A stretch of DNA of 59,496 nucleotides from an uncultured Anaerolineae bacterium (GTDB lineage: Bacteria; Chloroflexota; Anaerolineae; CG2-30-64-16): the NCBI GenBank assembly GCA_937124585.1, contig CAKZKT010000003.1:1-59496 (forward strand). The letters run 5' to 3'. This document shows, piece by piece, positions 46,438-55,111 of the stretch. Position numbers and translations under genes: made by a program. The notes below the pieces were generated by a model, which saw only the letters and a list, made by a program, of their open reading frames with translations, did not search any database and was not told the origin of the DNA. The stretch's first letter is position 1. Each line of letters starts with the position of its first letter.

Positions 46438-46665
46438 TCAGTCCTGTGCCAGGAAGCCGGCACGCGGTTTCGGTTTATCTTCGCGCCAGCCGAGCACGTA
46501 CACGGTGGCATCGCTGCGATAGCCGATGCTCAGCAGCCGCCACCCGTCGGCCAGCAGTTGATTGACGGCGCGGATCTGATCGTCGGAGGCCACTGTGACT
46601 TGAGTGAGCCGGGTGAACGGTCGTTCACCAGCCGGCGCGACAGGCGTGGGAAGCATTTCGGTCAT
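46438..46665 (-). CDS. Small protein at head of nuo operon
   Basis: 75-aa soluble ORF starting MTEMLPTPVAPAGERPFTRL with AAGGTG seven bases before ATG 46665. The core (ASDDQIRAVNQLLADGWRLLSIGYRSDATVYVLGW) reads as a small alpha/beta fold similar in style to DUF-type 'N-terminal helix plus beta hairpin' proteins. The family is not recognised. It is 12 bases upstream of nuoB, so it belongs to that operon in the place of nuoA but has no TM helices. Confidence 0.6.
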   Translation of the reverse strand: MTEMLPTPVAPAGERPFTRLTQVTVASDDQIRAVNQLLADGWRLLSIGYRSDATVYVLGWREDKPKPRAGFLAQD

Positions 46666-46764
46666 GCCGGGCACCTTGGATATTGGTTGTGGACGCAGCC
46701 TTGCGCGTGACAACCAAAAATCTGCGCGCTGGCACATGAGGTCATGGCTTGCGCCACGCGCTAC

Positions 46765-46793
46765 ATTCTACTATAGAAGAAGGCACAAAGCAA
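46765..46793 (-). promoter_or_regulatory. Promoter of the nuo/redox operon
   Basis: TTGCTT (46788-46793), 17 bp, then TAGAAT (46765-46770) on the minus strand. Predicted transcription from about 46758 leaves a leader of about 93 nt before the first gene. Confidence 0.6.
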
Positions 46794-46922
46794 GTAATCC
46801 CGGCACCATTTCGCGGAGGCGTGTATTCCGGGGCAAGATGCGAAATCCTTCGGCCGCAAGAGGCCCGAAGGATTGACGTCATTTGCGCGCGGTAGCGCTT
46901 TCTGTGGTTCGACCCTCTGATG

Positions 46923-46928
46923 TATAAT
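46923..46928 (+). promoter_or_regulatory. -10 box placing a leaderless start
   Basis: A perfect TATAAT ends 6 bases before ATG 46935, so the transcript should begin at or next to that codon. The -35 region (TTCTGT) is weak. Confidence 0.55.
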
Positions 46929-46934
46929 GTGCGT

Positions 46935-48371
46935 ATGCGAGACGCCATCCCCACCGGCCTTGTCCGGCGCCTGGACGCATTGCTCCTGGCCGTGTTGCTT
47001 TTGGCCCGCATCCGGATTGACTCGCTGGCCGAGGCGGCCGTGCTGCCGTTGCGTCAGAACGATGTGGCGCGCCATCCGTTCCTGGGGCAGCTGCTCCCGG
47101 CCAGGGCAATGGAATTGCTGGCCCAACAACAGTTCGTGGACCCGGTCGGCCTGCTGTTGATCGTGCTGGCGTTGGGCTGCCTGGGTGCCTATTTGCTCGT
47201 CCATGAGTTCGTGGTCAGTCCGCGCGTCTCCTATCGCGCCAGGCTGCTCCTCATCAGCGCGATCATCCTGTTGACCGTGTTTGCGCCCAGCCTGAAGCTG
47301 ACGTTGCTGCGCCAGGGAAGCGGTCCGGCCTCCTACTGTCACGACGGGGGGGTGATCCAGACCGAGGCCACGATTGCCTATTTGCTCGCGGGGCGCAATC
47401 CATATGTCGAGGATTACCTGAAGACGCCGATGGCCGAATGGGGCATCGGCGAGTTTCGCACCGCCCTCTACCACTATCCCTACCTGCCCTGGACCTTTCT
47501 CTTCTCGGCCCCTTTTAAGCTGATCGCGGAGAGGCTCATCGGTTGGTATGATCAGCGCTTCGTCTACCTGCTGCTCTTCGCCATCGCGCTGCTGCTGGCC
47601 GCCGACCTGGCCCGGCAGCCGACCGCGCGATTGTTGCTGGTCATGCTGCTGGGGCTGAATCCGCTGCTGGGCTCCGACCTGATCTATGGCCAGAACGACA
47701 GTTTCGTGCTGGCCTGGCTGATCGTGAGCCTGTGGCTGTGGGCGCGAGGACAACGGAGCGCGGCAGCGAGAGGCTGGACATGGGGCTCGGCGGCCGCGTT
47801 CGGGTTGGCCTGCGCCAGCAAACCGACCGCCTGGTTCTTGGCGCCGTTTTATCTGCTGCTCCTGGCGGGTGGCGATGTCGCCGATCTGTGGCAGCGGCCC
47901 GTCTCCTGGTTGCGTCGCGTCGGGCTGGCGTTCTGGCCGGCCATGCTGGCGCTGCTGGCGATCGTCGGCCCCTATTTGCTGTGGGACCCGGCCGCCATGT
48001 TCGACGATGTATGGGCCTGGGCTAACGGCACATCGCCCACCGCGTATCAGATCTGGGGCTGGGGCGCATCCAATCTGTTGCTGGCGACAGGCCAGCTCCC
48101 CAATCGTTTCGTCTACTGGCCGTTCTGGATTCCGCAGCTGGTGTTGGGCGCGCCGCTGCTGTTGCTGCTGGTGTGGCGTCAGGCGCGGCACAACACCCTG
48201 GAACGGGCGCTCTGGGGCTACGGCCTCTTCCTCTTGGTCTTCTTCTATGTCTCCCGTTTCATGAACGAAAATTATCTCGGCTACATCCTGGCGCTGCTGA
48301 CGTTGGGCGCGCTGGCCGAGACGCCATCGCGCCACGATGATCATGCGGCGTCTGTAGTCGGCGTCGGTTGA
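46935..48371 (+). CDS. GT87/GT-C-like membrane glycosyltransferase
   Basis: About 478-aa protein with roughly ten hydrophobic segments. After TM2, a loop holds acidic and aromatic residues (CHDGGVIQTEATIAYLLAGRN ending in NPYVEDY). YGQNDSF and ACASKPTAWFLAPF mid-protein are typical of GT87/DUF2029 mannosyltransferase-like GT-C enzymes, which use polyprenyl-phosphate sugars on the outer membrane face. ATG 46935 is preferred over 46920, because 46920 lies upstream of the TATAAT box. It has no glycan-operon neighbours; the acceptor is unknown. Confidence 0.75.
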   Translation: MRDAIPTGLVRRLDALLLAVLLLARIRIDSLAEAAVLPLRQNDVARHPFLGQLLPARAMELLAQQQFVDPVGLLLIVLALGCLGAYLLVHEFVVSPRVSYRARLLLISAIILLTVFAPSLKLTLLRQGSGPASYCHDGGVIQTEATIAYLLAGRNPYVEDYLKTPMAEWGIGEFRTALYHYPYLPWTFLFSAPFKLIAERLIGWYDQRFVYLLLFAIALLLAADLARQPTARLLLVMLLGLNPLLGSDLIYGQNDSFVLAWLIVSLWLWARGQRSAAARGWTWGSAAAFGLACASKPTAWFLAPFYLLLLAGGDVADLWQRPVSWLRRVGLAFWPAMLALLAIVGPYLLWDPAAMFDDVWAWANGTSPTAYQIWGWGASNLLLATGQLPNRFVYWPFWIPQLVLGAPLLLLLVWRQARHNTLERALWGYGLFLLVFFYVSRFMNENYLGYILALLTLGALAETPSRHDDHAASVVGVG

Positions 48372-49268
48372 TCCACAAACTGTCCGGAGACGACATACGA
48401 GCGCAGGACATCCTCGATTTCAGGAAGCTGTGTTCGCAACGTACGCGCATACTCCTCCAGATAGCGGCCGGTTCGCACTGCCCAATCCGCCATGCTGTAG
48501 CCTCGCATAGCCGCCACCGCCTGGGTCAGTCCGTGCAACAGAGCAGCAAACGCCGTCAGCGACGGCAACAGGCCGACGGTCTGAATCGGCGCCAGCAGCA
48601 CGTGTTCGGCCACACTGGCCACCGGGTTGGTCACGGTGCCGACGAGGCCCAGAGTATGCGCGCCGATGCTGTGTGCCATTTTCAAAAACACTGCGATATT
48701 CGGGCTCATGGCCGTCATGCCCAGGCCGATGAAGAGATCGTCGGGCGATGCGATCGCCAGAGTCGTCGCCTGGGTCGCGGTTTCCCCGGAGATCAGATGC
48801 GCGTCGATCCCCAGCGCCACCAGGCGATGGACAAAGGCCTCGGCCAGGAAGTTGGCGTTGCTTTCGCCGAACATGAAGATACGGCGGGCGGTATGGAGCA
48901 GATATACCGTTCGCTCGATGGTTCCCCGATCGAAATGGAGGCGCATCTGTTCCAGGTTGTTGCCGGTCCTGGATCAGCGCGCGATATACGACGGCCGCCG
49001 GCCGACGATCTTCTTCGGTCGGTTCGTAGATCTGTTGCAGGTCCCGTTTGACCTGGTCCTGAATCTCGGCCACCAGCTCCGGGAATCCCGGATAGCCCAG
49101 GCGCTGCGCGAGACGCACGACCTGCGCGGTGTCCGTGCCGGTCTTTCTCCCGATTTCGGAGGCCGTCATGAAGGCAGCACCCCGATAGTGGTTGACCAGG
49201 AAATCGGCGATTTTGCGGTAGCTGGGCGAGAGATCGGGATATGCAGCGCGAATGAGATCGGTGTACAT
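48341..49268 (-). pseudogene. RpiR/SIS transcriptional regulator with a +1 frameshift
   Basis: From 49268 the gene encodes an HTH_6 domain (SYRKIADFLVNHYRGAAF, then TASEIGRKTGTDTAQVVR). At about 48962 the frame is lost, and the SIS domain (FMFGESNANFLAEAF, ISGETATQATTLA) continues in the next frame to 48341. Removing one C between CGG and AACAAC restores DRNNLEQMRLHF, matching the linker DRTNLEKVL of the paralogue downstream of the promoter. So one inserted base splits an otherwise intact 308-codon gene. SIS domains sense sugar phosphates. It overlaps the convergent glycosyltransferase 3' end by about 30 bases. Confidence 0.85.
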
Positions 49269-49284
49269 GGACGATTCCAGGGTA

Positions 49285-49340
49285 AAAATAACAAAGCCGG
49301 GCCATGATCGCAGGCACGCTCGCCTGTGGTCATAGCCCGG
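49285..49340 (-). terminator. Intrinsic terminator or attenuator between RpiR genes
   Basis: On the minus strand a 19-bp imperfect stem (CCGGGCTATGACCACAGGC pairs with 49297-49315; two mismatches and one G-U) with a 6-nt loop is followed by CTTTGTTATTTTT. It lies after the stop of the upstream RpiR gene and 17 bases before the start of the downstream one, so it could end the first transcript or attenuate the second. No gene is seen in the rest of 49341-49474. Confidence 0.7.
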
Positions 49341-49474
49341 AGCTCATACCTGAAGCACTCAAGAGCGGAAAATCTGGCCCGCACCACGTCCAGCAGCAGA
49401 TACCGCCCACGGTCTGGCACAGCGCTCGGACCGGGGACGATGATCCCCCATGCAGGAAGCGTCGCGTGTCCGGA

Positions 49475-50299
49475 TCAAGTCAGCTGGGTGAGTGCGCGTT
49501 TGATATCGGCATTGCGCTTGGCCAGCGTCTCGGCATTCTGCTTGGCAATCGTCTGCGCGATCGCCATGCAGAGCGAGTAGAGGCCGGTCAGGCTCGGAAT
49601 GGTGCCCTCGGCCTCGCCGGGCGCGTAGAGCAGATGCTCGGCCGCGCGCGCCGCCTGGCTGTTCAGGCTCGGGCCGCAGGCGATGGTCACCGCGCCCTCG
49701 CTACGCGCGTAGCGCAGCAGCGTAGCCACGGCCGATGGCCCTTCCACGGGCGTCATGCCGATGACCACCTCACGCCGCGCAAGCCGTGCCACGGCTTTGG
49801 CGCGCTCGTAAGTGTCGCCGCTCACCCAGACGACCGGCAACCCCGCTTCGCTGAGCATCTCGGCAAATGAGGCCGCAATCGGCGTCGCATACGATTCGCC
49901 GGTGATGATGATGCGCGGAGCCACGCGCAGCGTATCGAGAATCGTCTCGATCGCGTCCACGGTATTATGGGCAAGCACCTTCTCCAGATTTGTCCGGTCC
50001 TCGTTGATCAACTGCTGGACACGGCCACCGGACGTGCTCTCCTCAGGCGGCATCTCGAAGGTCCGGCTGAGCTCCACCTTGACCTGCTCCTGAATGTCAG
50101 AGATCAGTTCTGGATAGCCCGGATAGCCGAGACGCTGCGCGAACCGCACGACCGTGGTCGTGTCCACATCTACCGCGTTCGCCAGCTCGGCCGCGGTCAT
50201 GAAGGCCGCCGTCCGGTAGTCGTTGAGGATGAAATCCGCGACCCGACGGTAGCTGCGCGACAGATATTCGTAGTGCTTGCGGATGTTTTCTCGGAACAT
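49475..50299 (-). CDS. RpiR/MurR-family transcriptional regulator
   Basis: 274-aa regulator. An N-terminal HTH_6 DNA-binding domain (SYRRVADFILNDYRTAAF, TAAELANAVDVDTTTVVR) is joined by a helical linker to a C-terminal SIS domain (IITGESYATPIAASFAEML, GMTPVEGPSAVATLL). SIS domains bind phosphosugars or amino-sugar derivatives. It is a paralogue of the frameshifted gene downstream, indicating tandem duplication. It has a near-consensus promoter at 50454-50482 and a palindrome in the leader (50396-50421) that may be its own operator. Confidence 0.92.
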   Translation of the reverse strand: MFRENIRKHYEYLSRSYRRVADFILNDYRTAAFMTAAELANAVDVDTTTVVRFAQRLGYPGYPELISDIQEQVKVELSRTFEMPPEESTSGGRVQQLINEDRTNLEKVLAHNTVDAIETILDTLRVAPRIIITGESYATPIAASFAEMLSEAGLPVVWVSGDTYERAKAVARLARREVVIGMTPVEGPSAVATLLRYARSEGAVTIACGPSLNSQAARAAEHLLYAPGEAEGTIPSLTGLYSLCMAIAQTIAKQNAETLAKRNADIKRALTQLT

Positions 50300-50395
50300 G
50301 TCTCACCTCTGAGTAATCAACAGGATACCGATGATTGGCGTGCAGGCTGCTCGGCTACAGCCCTCATCACCATCACCCATGCCGGGGCTATCCCC

Positions 50396-50421
50396 GCATG
50401 TACGTGGGGGGGCGTACATGC
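50396..50421. promoter_or_regulatory. Perfect palindrome in RpiR leader
   Basis: GCATGTACG (50396-50404), an 8-base spacer TGGGGGGG, then CGTACATGC (50413-50421). It lies about 26-50 bases downstream of the predicted RpiR transcription start: a candidate autoregulatory operator or RNA hairpin. A second smaller dyad (GCCGGGGCTATCCCCGC) lies at 50381-50397. Confidence 0.6.
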
Positions 50422-50453
50422 AGTTTGGCAGACGATAGTGATGCGTGTTTATT

Positions 50454-50482
50454 ATTCTACAACAGACCAGCTTCTTTGTCAA
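50454..50482 (-). promoter_or_regulatory. Promoter of RpiR gene
   Basis: TTGACA (50477-50482), 17 bp, then TAGAAT (50454-50459) on the minus strand; predicted start near 50447, giving a leader of about 150 nt. No gene is seen between it and the deacetylase promoter. Confidence 0.75.
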
Positions 50483-50599
50483 CCTTGATTCCTGAGAAAA
50501 TGCGACGAATTTACGAAGATACTCGCCAGAAAGAAACGGACGAAAACCGCAAATAACTCAATGCGAATTGCACATGGAAGAAATTGCCCACTTCTCTGT

Positions 50600-50628
50600 T
50601 TGACAGAAGGGGCGGCATCGGCTATTCT
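50600..50628 (+). promoter_or_regulatory. Promoter of deacetylase gene
   Basis: TTGACA (50600-50605), 17 bp, then TATTCT (50623-50628); predicted start near 50635, about 50 bases before the ATG. Confidence 0.65.
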
Positions 50629-50685
50629 GCGCAGACGAACAAAATGTGTGGCCGATTTCAAATCTGACCGGGAGGTTTCCGAAGG

Positions 50686-51693
50686 ATGTGCCATCCAGTT
50701 CAGCGGCTCAGTCGCTTGATCCGGTGCAGCCTGGGGATCATGCTGATCGGGCTGACGTTTGCCAGCTGTGCGTCCGGCAGCCCGGTAACCCCGACGCCAA
50801 CGGCTGCACCCGAGCCGCGCATCGCCAGCAGCACGGCCGCAGTGGTGGAGGTCCGGCCGACTGTAGTGACGCCTGAACCCACGGCGGCACCCAGCCCGTT
50901 GCCTGCCGTCACGGCAACCGTCCTCTCGCCGACCCCCACCGCCAGCGCCACCCCTGCGCCGACCGCCACGCCCACGCGCGGCCCTACGCCGGACGGCGTC
51001 GCGCGCACGGCCAAAGTGCCCATCCTGATGTATCACTACATCTCCGAACCGCCTGCCGACGCCGACATCTATCGGAAGGACCTCTCGGTGCCGCCGGCAC
51101 GCTTTGAGAGTCATCTGCGTTACCTGCAGGAACATGGTTATCGGGTAATCACCCTCGACGATCTGCTCGCTTTTCTGGCCTACGGCAAACCGCTGCCCGA
51201 CCGTCCGGTCATCCTGACCTTCGACGATGGCTACGAGGACAATTACACCCACGCGTTTCCCCTGCTGCGTCAGTACGGGATGGTAGGGCACTTCTTCATC
51301 ATCAGCGACTTCGTGAACCAGCGTCGCAGCGGTTACATGACCTGGCCGCAGATCGAGGAGATGGCGGCGGCCGGCCAGCGCATCGGTTCCCACAGCCGCG
51401 ACCATCCCGATCTGAAGGGCAAAAGCGTGGATTACCTGGTATGGCAGGCGCTCGGTGGGCTGGAGGCGATCCAGGAGCACGTCGGCTATCATCCTCGCTG
51501 GATCAGCTATCCGGCCGGCAGCTACGACGATCAGACGATCGCGGTCTACCGCTCTGCGCACTACTGGGGCGGCCTGAGCACAGAGCAGGGCGCCACGCAC
51601 ACCCTGGAGCAGATCTTTGCGCTCCGCCGGGTGCGCGTGCGCGGCACGCACACGGCCGCCGACCTGGCCGCGCTGCTGGCGCTCGACTGGTGA
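50686..51693 (+). CDS. Lipoprotein polysaccharide deacetylase
   Basis: 335-aa NodB-fold enzyme that removes acetyl groups from a cell-wall or extracellular glycan. A signal sequence ends at a lipobox-like FAS-C28. A Pro/Thr/Ala-rich spacer of about 80 residues (to about 108) reaches from the membrane to the catalytic domain. Motif 1 is TFDDGYED (Asp180/Asp181) and motif 2 is SHSRDHPDL (His236, His240). YPAGSYDDQT marks motif 3. GGGAGG precedes the ATG. It is a single gene with its own promoter. Confidence 0.9.
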   Translation: MCHPVQRLSRLIRCSLGIMLIGLTFASCASGSPVTPTPTAAPEPRIASSTAAVVEVRPTVVTPEPTAAPSPLPAVTATVLSPTPTASATPAPTATPTRGPTPDGVARTAKVPILMYHYISEPPADADIYRKDLSVPPARFESHLRYLQEHGYRVITLDDLLAFLAYGKPLPDRPVILTFDDGYEDNYTHAFPLLRQYGMVGHFFIISDFVNQRRSGYMTWPQIEEMAAAGQRIGSHSRDHPDLKGKSVDYLVWQALGGLEAIQEHVGYHPRWISYPAGSYDDQTIAVYRSAHYWGGLSTEQGATHTLEQIFALRRVRVRGTHTAADLAALLALDW

Positions 51694-51782
51694 GTCGGGC
51701 AGCGCGCCTGGCCCGGAAGATCGCCGTGCTCACGCGCCTCAGCTATCACAGACTTCGCAGACGCTCCTTGCTCCACCCGATA

Positions 51783-51885
51783 CTCGAGGCGGTCTCCTGA
51801 CCGCCGGATGTCCGCTCGGTCAGGAGACCTCGCTCGAGCCCGGATGGATGCTTGAGGCGGTCTCCTGACCGGCGGATGTCTGCTC
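51783..51885. repeat. Direct/inverted repeat cluster (GGTCTCCTGACC)
   Basis: A 35-bp unit at 51783-51817 recurs at 51851-51885 (68-bp period, three differences). Between them the 12-mer core occurs inverted (51818-51829). The core appears in + - + order and can form a hairpin at 51791-51829. It lies between the deacetylase stop and the gyrA promoter. Confidence 0.85.
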
Positions 51886-51913
51886 CGAGCAACGCGGATC
51901 AGAGCATCGCGCA

Positions 51914-51942
51914 TTGACGCCGGCCCTGTAATAGGATAAAAT
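51914..51942 (+). promoter_or_regulatory. Promoter of topoisomerase A subunit gene
   Basis: TTGACG (51914-51919), 17 bp, then TAAAAT (51937-51942); predicted start near 51949. This rules out the open-frame ATG at 51941 and supports ATG 51980 (AAGGAA upstream). Confidence 0.7.
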
Positions 51943-51979
51943 GCCGGCAATTCACTCATGCAGGACAAGGAACAGTTGC

Positions 51980-54900
51980 ATGGAACTTGGCACGATCCGC
52001 CAGATCAACATTGACGTTGAGATGCAGGCCTCCTATCTGGACTACGCCATGAGCGTCATCGTCGCGCGCGCGCTGCCCGATGTGCGTGACGGCCTGAAGC
52101 CCGTGCATCGGCGTATCCTCTACGCCATGTCCGATCTGGGCCTGATTCCCGACAAGCCGTACAAGAAGTCGGCGCGCATCGTCGGCGAGGTGCTGGGCAA
52201 ATATCACCCCCATGGTGACGCGGCGGTTTATGAGGCGATGGTACGCATGGCCCAGGACTTCAGCCTGCGCTATCCGCTGGTGGACGGCCAGGGCAACTTC
52301 GGTTCGATTGACGGCGACAACGCGGCCGCCATGCGCTACACCGAGGCGCGCCTGGCTCCGATCGCCCTGGAGATGCTCGCCGACATCGAGAAGGACACGG
52401 TCAACTGGACCGACAATTTCGACGGCACCCTCAAAGAGCCGACTGTCCTGCCGGCTGCCCTGCCCAACTTGCTCGTCAACGGCGCCAGCGGCATCGCCGT
52501 CGGCATGGCGACCAACATCCCGCCCCACAACCTCGGCGAGGTGTGCGACGCGCTCTGCTATCTGATTGATCGCTTCGACCATCACGACGCCGTGACCATC
52601 GAAGACCTGCTGCAGTTCATCCCCGGCCCCGATTTTCCCACGGGCGGCGTGATCTATCGTTATGCCCAGGAAGGCACTGGCGACGAGGCCAGGCAGGTGG
52701 ATGCAATCGCCCATGCCTATGCCAGCGGCAAAGGCAGCATTGTGATGCAGGCCAAAGCCCACATCGAAGAGATGAGCCGCAACCGCGCCCGCATCGTTGT
52801 CACCGAGCTGCCCTACATGGCCAACAAGACCAACCTGCTGGAGCGCATCGCGGAACTGGTGCGCGATGGCCGACTGGAAGGAATCACCGATCTGCGCGAT
52901 GAATCGGACCGCACCGGCATGCGCATCTGCATCGAGATGACGCGCACGGTCGAGCCGCGACAGGTGCTGGCCGACCTGTTCAAGTTGACCCCGCTGCAAA
53001 CGACCTTCGGCGTCTCGTTGCTGGCCCTGGTGGACGGCGAGCCGCGGCTGCTCAGCCTGAAGCGGCTGCTGCTACATTTCATCGAGCACCGCCAGGAGGT
53101 CATTCTGCGTCGGTCGCGGCATGACCTGGAGAAGGCCCGGCTGCGTGGCCACATCCTGGAGGGCCTGCTGCGGGCGCTGGACGTGCTGGATGAAGTCATC
53201 GCGCTGATCCGCAAATCGCGCACCGCCGACACAGCCCGCCAGAATTTGATCGAGCAGTTCAAATTCACCGAGATCCAGGCGCAGGCGATCCTCGACATGC
53301 AACTACGCCGGCTGGCGGCGCTGGAGCGGCGCAAGCTCCAGGACGAATATCGCGAGATCACGGCGCTGATCAAGGAGCTGGAGGCGCTGCTGGCTTCGCC
53401 CAAAAAGGTGCTGGCGCTCATCAAGCAGAACCTGCTCGAACTCAAGGCGCGCTACGGCGATGCGCGGCGCACGCAGATCGCCGACCGCGTGAAGGGCGCA
53501 CTGACCGCCATGGATGTGCTCCCCGACGAGGATGTCTGGGTGACGCTGGCAGCCGACGGGCTGCTGGCGCGCTGGCGGCGCAGCTCGGAGGGGCTGAATC
53601 CGGCCGATGCGACCGGCCGCGCGCTGCTGGCTGTCGCGCCCGTGCACATCATCCCGGCCAACACCCGATACGACCTCTATCTTTTCAGCGCCAAAGGCCA
53701 GGCTGCCCGTGTCCACATCCATCAGGTCCCGGAGGCGCCCGGCGGCCACTTCGCCGATCTGTCGGGCCTGACTCGCCGCGATCGGGTGATGGCGTTGCTG
53801 GCGCTGCCCAGACCGGATGCGCAGCCCGCGGCTGGCGGTTTTCTGCTGCTGGCCACCGCCCAGGGCAAGGTGAAGCGGGTGGCGCTGGCCGATCTGTTCG
53901 CCGCGGCCGCGTCTGATCCTGCCGTGATCGGCCTGGACGAAGGGGATGAGCTGGTCTGGGCCGGCTTCAGTCCGGGCGGCCGTGAGTTCCTCCTGGTCGC
54001 CACCGACGGTCAGGCGATCCGCTTCGCCGAAGACGAGGTGCGGCCGATGGGGCTGCCCGCAGGCGGGGTCGCCGGCATCAAGCTGGCCGCGCAGAGCCGC
54101 GTGATCGCGGGACTGGTGGTGTCGCCGCAGCAGGACGCCGCGCGCGTGGCGTTGATCACCACCGCCGGCCATGCCAGGCAGACGCCGCTGGCCGATTTCC
54201 CGACCCAGGGCCGCAACGGCCAGGGCGTGGTGGCGGCGAAACTCAGCGCGAAAACCGGGGATCTCGCCGGGGCCGCGCTGGTGACAGCGGGCGACTGGCT
54301 GTTGTGCGGCTTTGCCAAAGCCCCGGCCAGGCTGGTGCCGTGCTCCGACCTGCCCGAAATGGGGCGGGCGACACAGGGCAAACCGGTTGCATCGTTGCTG
54401 GTCGGCGAGCCGGTGCGCCTGGTGAGCGCGGTGGCCGGAGAAGCCAAAGTCGAGCCGCGCGAGCCCGAGCCGAAGCTGGCCGTGTCGGCGCCGAAGACCG
54501 CAGCGCGTGGCCGGGCCAGCAGCCCTGCGTCGGCGAAAGAAGCACCGAAACCGGCAGCCCGGCGGTCCTCAACCGACGTCGCGACGACCGCGCGCGCATC
54601 TGCGGCCGGCGCCGGGGCCGCTCAGCCTGCTGCGACGCCTGTGCCGGCCGCGCCAAAACGCAATCGCACGACCGCAGCCTCTGCTGCGGCAGCCGCGCCA
54701 GCCGACAAGCCGACGGCCAGACAGGCGCCGGCCGCGCCGTCTCGCCGCGGGAAAGCGGCTGCGCAGACCGATCAGCTCAGCCTGATTCCGCCCGCGACCG
54801 GGCCTGCTGCCAAAGCATCGGATCAGCGTTCGGCTGCTGCGTCGGAGCCCGAGCAAGCGGCCAAAACGGCGACCCCGGCGACGCAGCGCAAGCGCCAAAC

Positions 54901-55024
54901 AGATGCCGGCAAGCGCAAGTCGGATGACGCGACGACTTCGTCGCGCAAGAGCTCTGGTGCAGCGCCGGCTGCGACAACCAAATCATCTTCCCGGACGGGC
55001 CGCACAGGCCGCTCGGGACAGTAA
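51980..55024 (+). CDS. gyrA: DNA gyrase / topoisomerase IV subunit A with basic tail
   Basis: 1014-aa type IIA topoisomerase A subunit. The N-terminal breakage-reunion domain has [18 protein letters not shown] and catalytic Tyr120 ([10 protein letters not shown]). The quinolone region reads [14 protein letters not shown]: Ala at the E. coli Ser83 position and Glu at Asp87. A coiled-coil tower and a C-terminal beta-pinwheel (to about residue 815) follow. The GyrA box is degenerate (QGRNGQG instead of QRRGGKG), so topo IV ParC is possible. Residues about 820-1014 form an Ala/Lys/Arg/Pro/Ser/Thr-rich low-complexity tail resembling histone H1 C-termini. Such tails are rare here; it may add DNA binding. 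Confidence 0.93.
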   Translation: MELGTIRQINIDVEMQASYLDYAMSVIVARALPDVRDGLKPVHRRILYAMSDLGLIPDKPYKKSARIVGEVLGKYHPHGDAAVYEAMVRMAQDFSLRYPLVDGQGNFGSIDGDNAAAMRYTEARLAPIALEMLADIEKDTVNWTDNFDGTLKEPTVLPAALPNLLVNGASGIAVGMATNIPPHNLGEVCDALCYLIDRFDHHDAVTIEDLLQFIPGPDFPTGGVIYRYAQEGTGDEARQVDAIAHAYASGKGSIVMQAKAHIEEMSRNRARIVVTELPYMANKTNLLERIAELVRDGRLEGITDLRDESDRTGMRICIEMTRTVEPRQVLADLFKLTPLQTTFGVSLLALVDGEPRLLSLKRLLLHFIEHRQEVILRRSRHDLEKARLRGHILEGLLRALDVLDEVIALIRKSRTADTARQNLIEQFKFTEIQAQAILDMQLRRLAALERRKLQDEYREITALIKELEALLASPKKVLALIKQNLLELKARYGDARRTQIADRVKGALTAMDVLPDEDVWVTLAADGLLARWRRSSEGLNPADATGRALLAVAPVHIIPANTRYDLYLFSAKGQAARVHIHQVPEAPGGHFADLSGLTRRDRVMALLALPRPDAQPAAGGFLLLATAQGKVKRVALADLFAAAASDPAVIGLDEGDELVWAGFSPGGREFLLVATDGQAIRFAEDEVRPMGLPAGGVAGIKLAAQSRVIAGLVVSPQQDAARVALITTAGHARQTPLADFPTQGRNGQGVVAAKLSAKTGDLAGAALVTAGDWLLCGFAKAPARLVPCSDLPEMGRATQGKPVASLLVGEPVRLVSAVAGEAKVEPREPEPKLAVSAPKTAARGRASSPASAKEAPKPAARRSSTDVATTARASAAGAGAAQPAATPVPAAPKRNRTTAASAAAAAPADKPTARQAPAAPSRRGKAAAQTDQLSLIPPATGPAAKASDQRSAAASEPEQAAKTATPATQRKRQTDAGKRKSDDATTSSRKSSGAAPAATTKSSSRTGRTGRSGQ

Positions 55025-55111
55025 ACCCGGCGGCCAGCGGGCGATCTTGCGGTCATGACAGTGGTGCGAAGTGCCATCTCGCACCGCGGTTTTGGCGGCG
55101 GAGGTGCTACG

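Noticed and set aside
46438-46665. Divergent nuoA in the usual place before nuoB
   Set aside because: NuoA has three TM helices; this 75-aa protein has none.
46761-48344. 527-codon minus-strand ORF rich in Gln/Arg
   Set aside because: Antisense of the membrane glycosyltransferase, whose plus-strand TM pattern and promoter are convincing.
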